From Hirudo medicinalis (lineage: Eukaryota; Annelida; Clitellata; Hirudinida; Hirudinidae), in the NCBI GenBank assembly GCA_011800805.1, contig MPNW01000319.1, positions 101,952 through 133,487 of the forward strand: a stretch of DNA of 31,536 bases, written 5' to 3'. The number at the start of each line of letters is the position of its first letter. Position 1 is the stretch's first letter. A program made the translations under genes and the position numbers. The notes below the pieces were generated by a model. It made no database searches. It was not told where the DNA came from and saw only the letters and a list, made by a program, of their open reading frames with translations. Positions 30,822 to 31,536 of the stretch are shown one piece after another.

Positions 30822-31536
30822 AGTGTGTGTGTGTGTTTAATTAACGTCCATTTCATAACTAGATGATTAGGACGGTGGACAACAAGGAGAACAACTAGGA
30901 TAACAGGTAACATCGAGAAGAAAAAAAAAAAATTATAGTGGAACACTTTCCTTTACAACAGGTTGCTTCTTTTTTCCTTAACCCAGTGGTATATGAGATC
31001 TATGCTAGCAGAATTGCTGAGCATAATTCTCAAATCCACTGACTGTATTTGAAGCTTCGACCTGATGTGGTGTCGCAGGAGTTCTTGTGTCGGACATTCC
31101 AAGAGGAAGTGACTGATCGTTTCCTCTTTTGATGGACATGTCCGACATTTTCCACTTACTTTTTTCTTCATTTGGAACAGGTACTGATCAAGATGACATC
31201 TTCCGAGCCGGAGTCTGGAGATGAGCACCTCCTTCTTCCTAGGGGCACATTGGAATAAGTTTCTGGTCGATACCTGTTCCTGTATTCCTCGTTGATGAGT
31301 GTCAAGAGAGGAATCCCATCTTCTCTGCCAGTCGCCTTCAATGGCTCGGGCGACAAACCTCCTAGCGTCCTTGACAGTTGCTGGGATTTGGCGATCTATC
31401 TGAGCTTTGGATGTCGCGTTCTTTGCCAGAGAGTCAGCTTTTTCGTTTCCAGGTATGCCCACGTGAGCAGGTACCCATACGAGCGTGACTTGCTGGCCTT
31501 GGTCCTTGAATTCTGAAATCAGGGAGAGAATTCTAT
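30822..31536 (-). mobile_element. Non-LTR retrotransposon (LINE) with RNase H domain, 3' part, runs off the window
   Basis: The minus-strand frame is open from the window edge to the stop at 30953-30955. It encodes the end of an RNase H domain (TLVWVPAHVGIPGNEKADSL, carrying the late His and Asp of the active site), then a C-terminal segment with a C..C...H...C cluster (GKCRTCPSKEETISHFLLEC), usual at the end of ORF2 in I/Jockey-type elements. No stop or shift interrupts the visible ~193 codons, so this copy is much younger than the other relics. Its 3' UTR continues to a short AACACACACACAC tail (plus strand 30822-30838). In these elements RNase H removes the RNA strand during target-primed integration. 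Confidence 0.85.

Noticed and set aside
30821..30838. GT microsatellite as an independent repeat
   Set aside because: On the minus strand it sits where the 3' tail of the RNase H LINE is expected.
1..31536. CRISPR arrays, operons, rRNA genes, secretion or toxin systems
   Set aside because: No regularly spaced repeats with spacers, no Shine-Dalgarno-led gene strings and no rRNA-like sequence; all genes are eukaryotic in structure.

Overview
This is a window of an animal nuclear genome, most likely an invertebrate. Its genes are split by short GT-AG introns, it is AT-rich between genes, and it carries decayed Ty3/gypsy, CR1-like and RNase H-bearing LINE copies, hAT-type MITEs and a tRNA-derived SINE. 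Nothing prokaryotic or viral-genome-like is present. The phylum cannot be fixed from the sequence alone.

Layout. 87-1236 (+): last three exons of a pentameric ligand-gated ion channel that has almost no M3-M4 cytoplasmic loop. 1.2-6.6 kb: no host gene, but two hAT-type MITEs, two SINE copies, two tail-type retroposon insertions with target-site duplications, a diverged ~175-bp tandem repeat and a possible transposase relic. 6.6-12.2 kb: two degenerate Ty3/gypsy elements head to tail, the first internally deleted and carrying a hAT end. 13737-14754 (+): a five-exon methylmalonyl-CoA epimerase gene. 15.9-17.5 kb: two LINE relics on opposite strands. 18234-19124 (+): an intronless TSSK-family kinase. 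20736-23875 (+): a ten-coding-exon casein kinase 1 gamma gene. 25188-30206 (-): a 14-exon gene for a coiled-coil protein resembling CCDC191, converging on the casein kinase gene. 30.8 kb to the end (-): the C-terminal end of a LINE with an RNase H domain.

The exon models for the epimerase (161 aa), casein kinase 1 gamma (427 aa) and CCDC191-like protein (719 aa) were built by hand from splice sites, reading phase and family resemblance; in all three the phases close and the total is divisible by three. The host genes have no evident shared function. They are a mitochondrial metabolic enzyme, a membrane-anchored kinase, a sperm-type kinase, a coiled-coil protein and an ion channel, each with its own transcription unit.

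I found no convincing new multi-gene system. The points most worth a second look are the channel lacking a cytoplasmic loop, the in-frame stop-free 72-nt intron inside the casein kinase domain, a SINE copy whose target-site duplication spans an exon's 5' splice site, the hairpin-plus-AAAT tails of the retroposons, and the probable GC-AG intron in the CCDC191-like gene.
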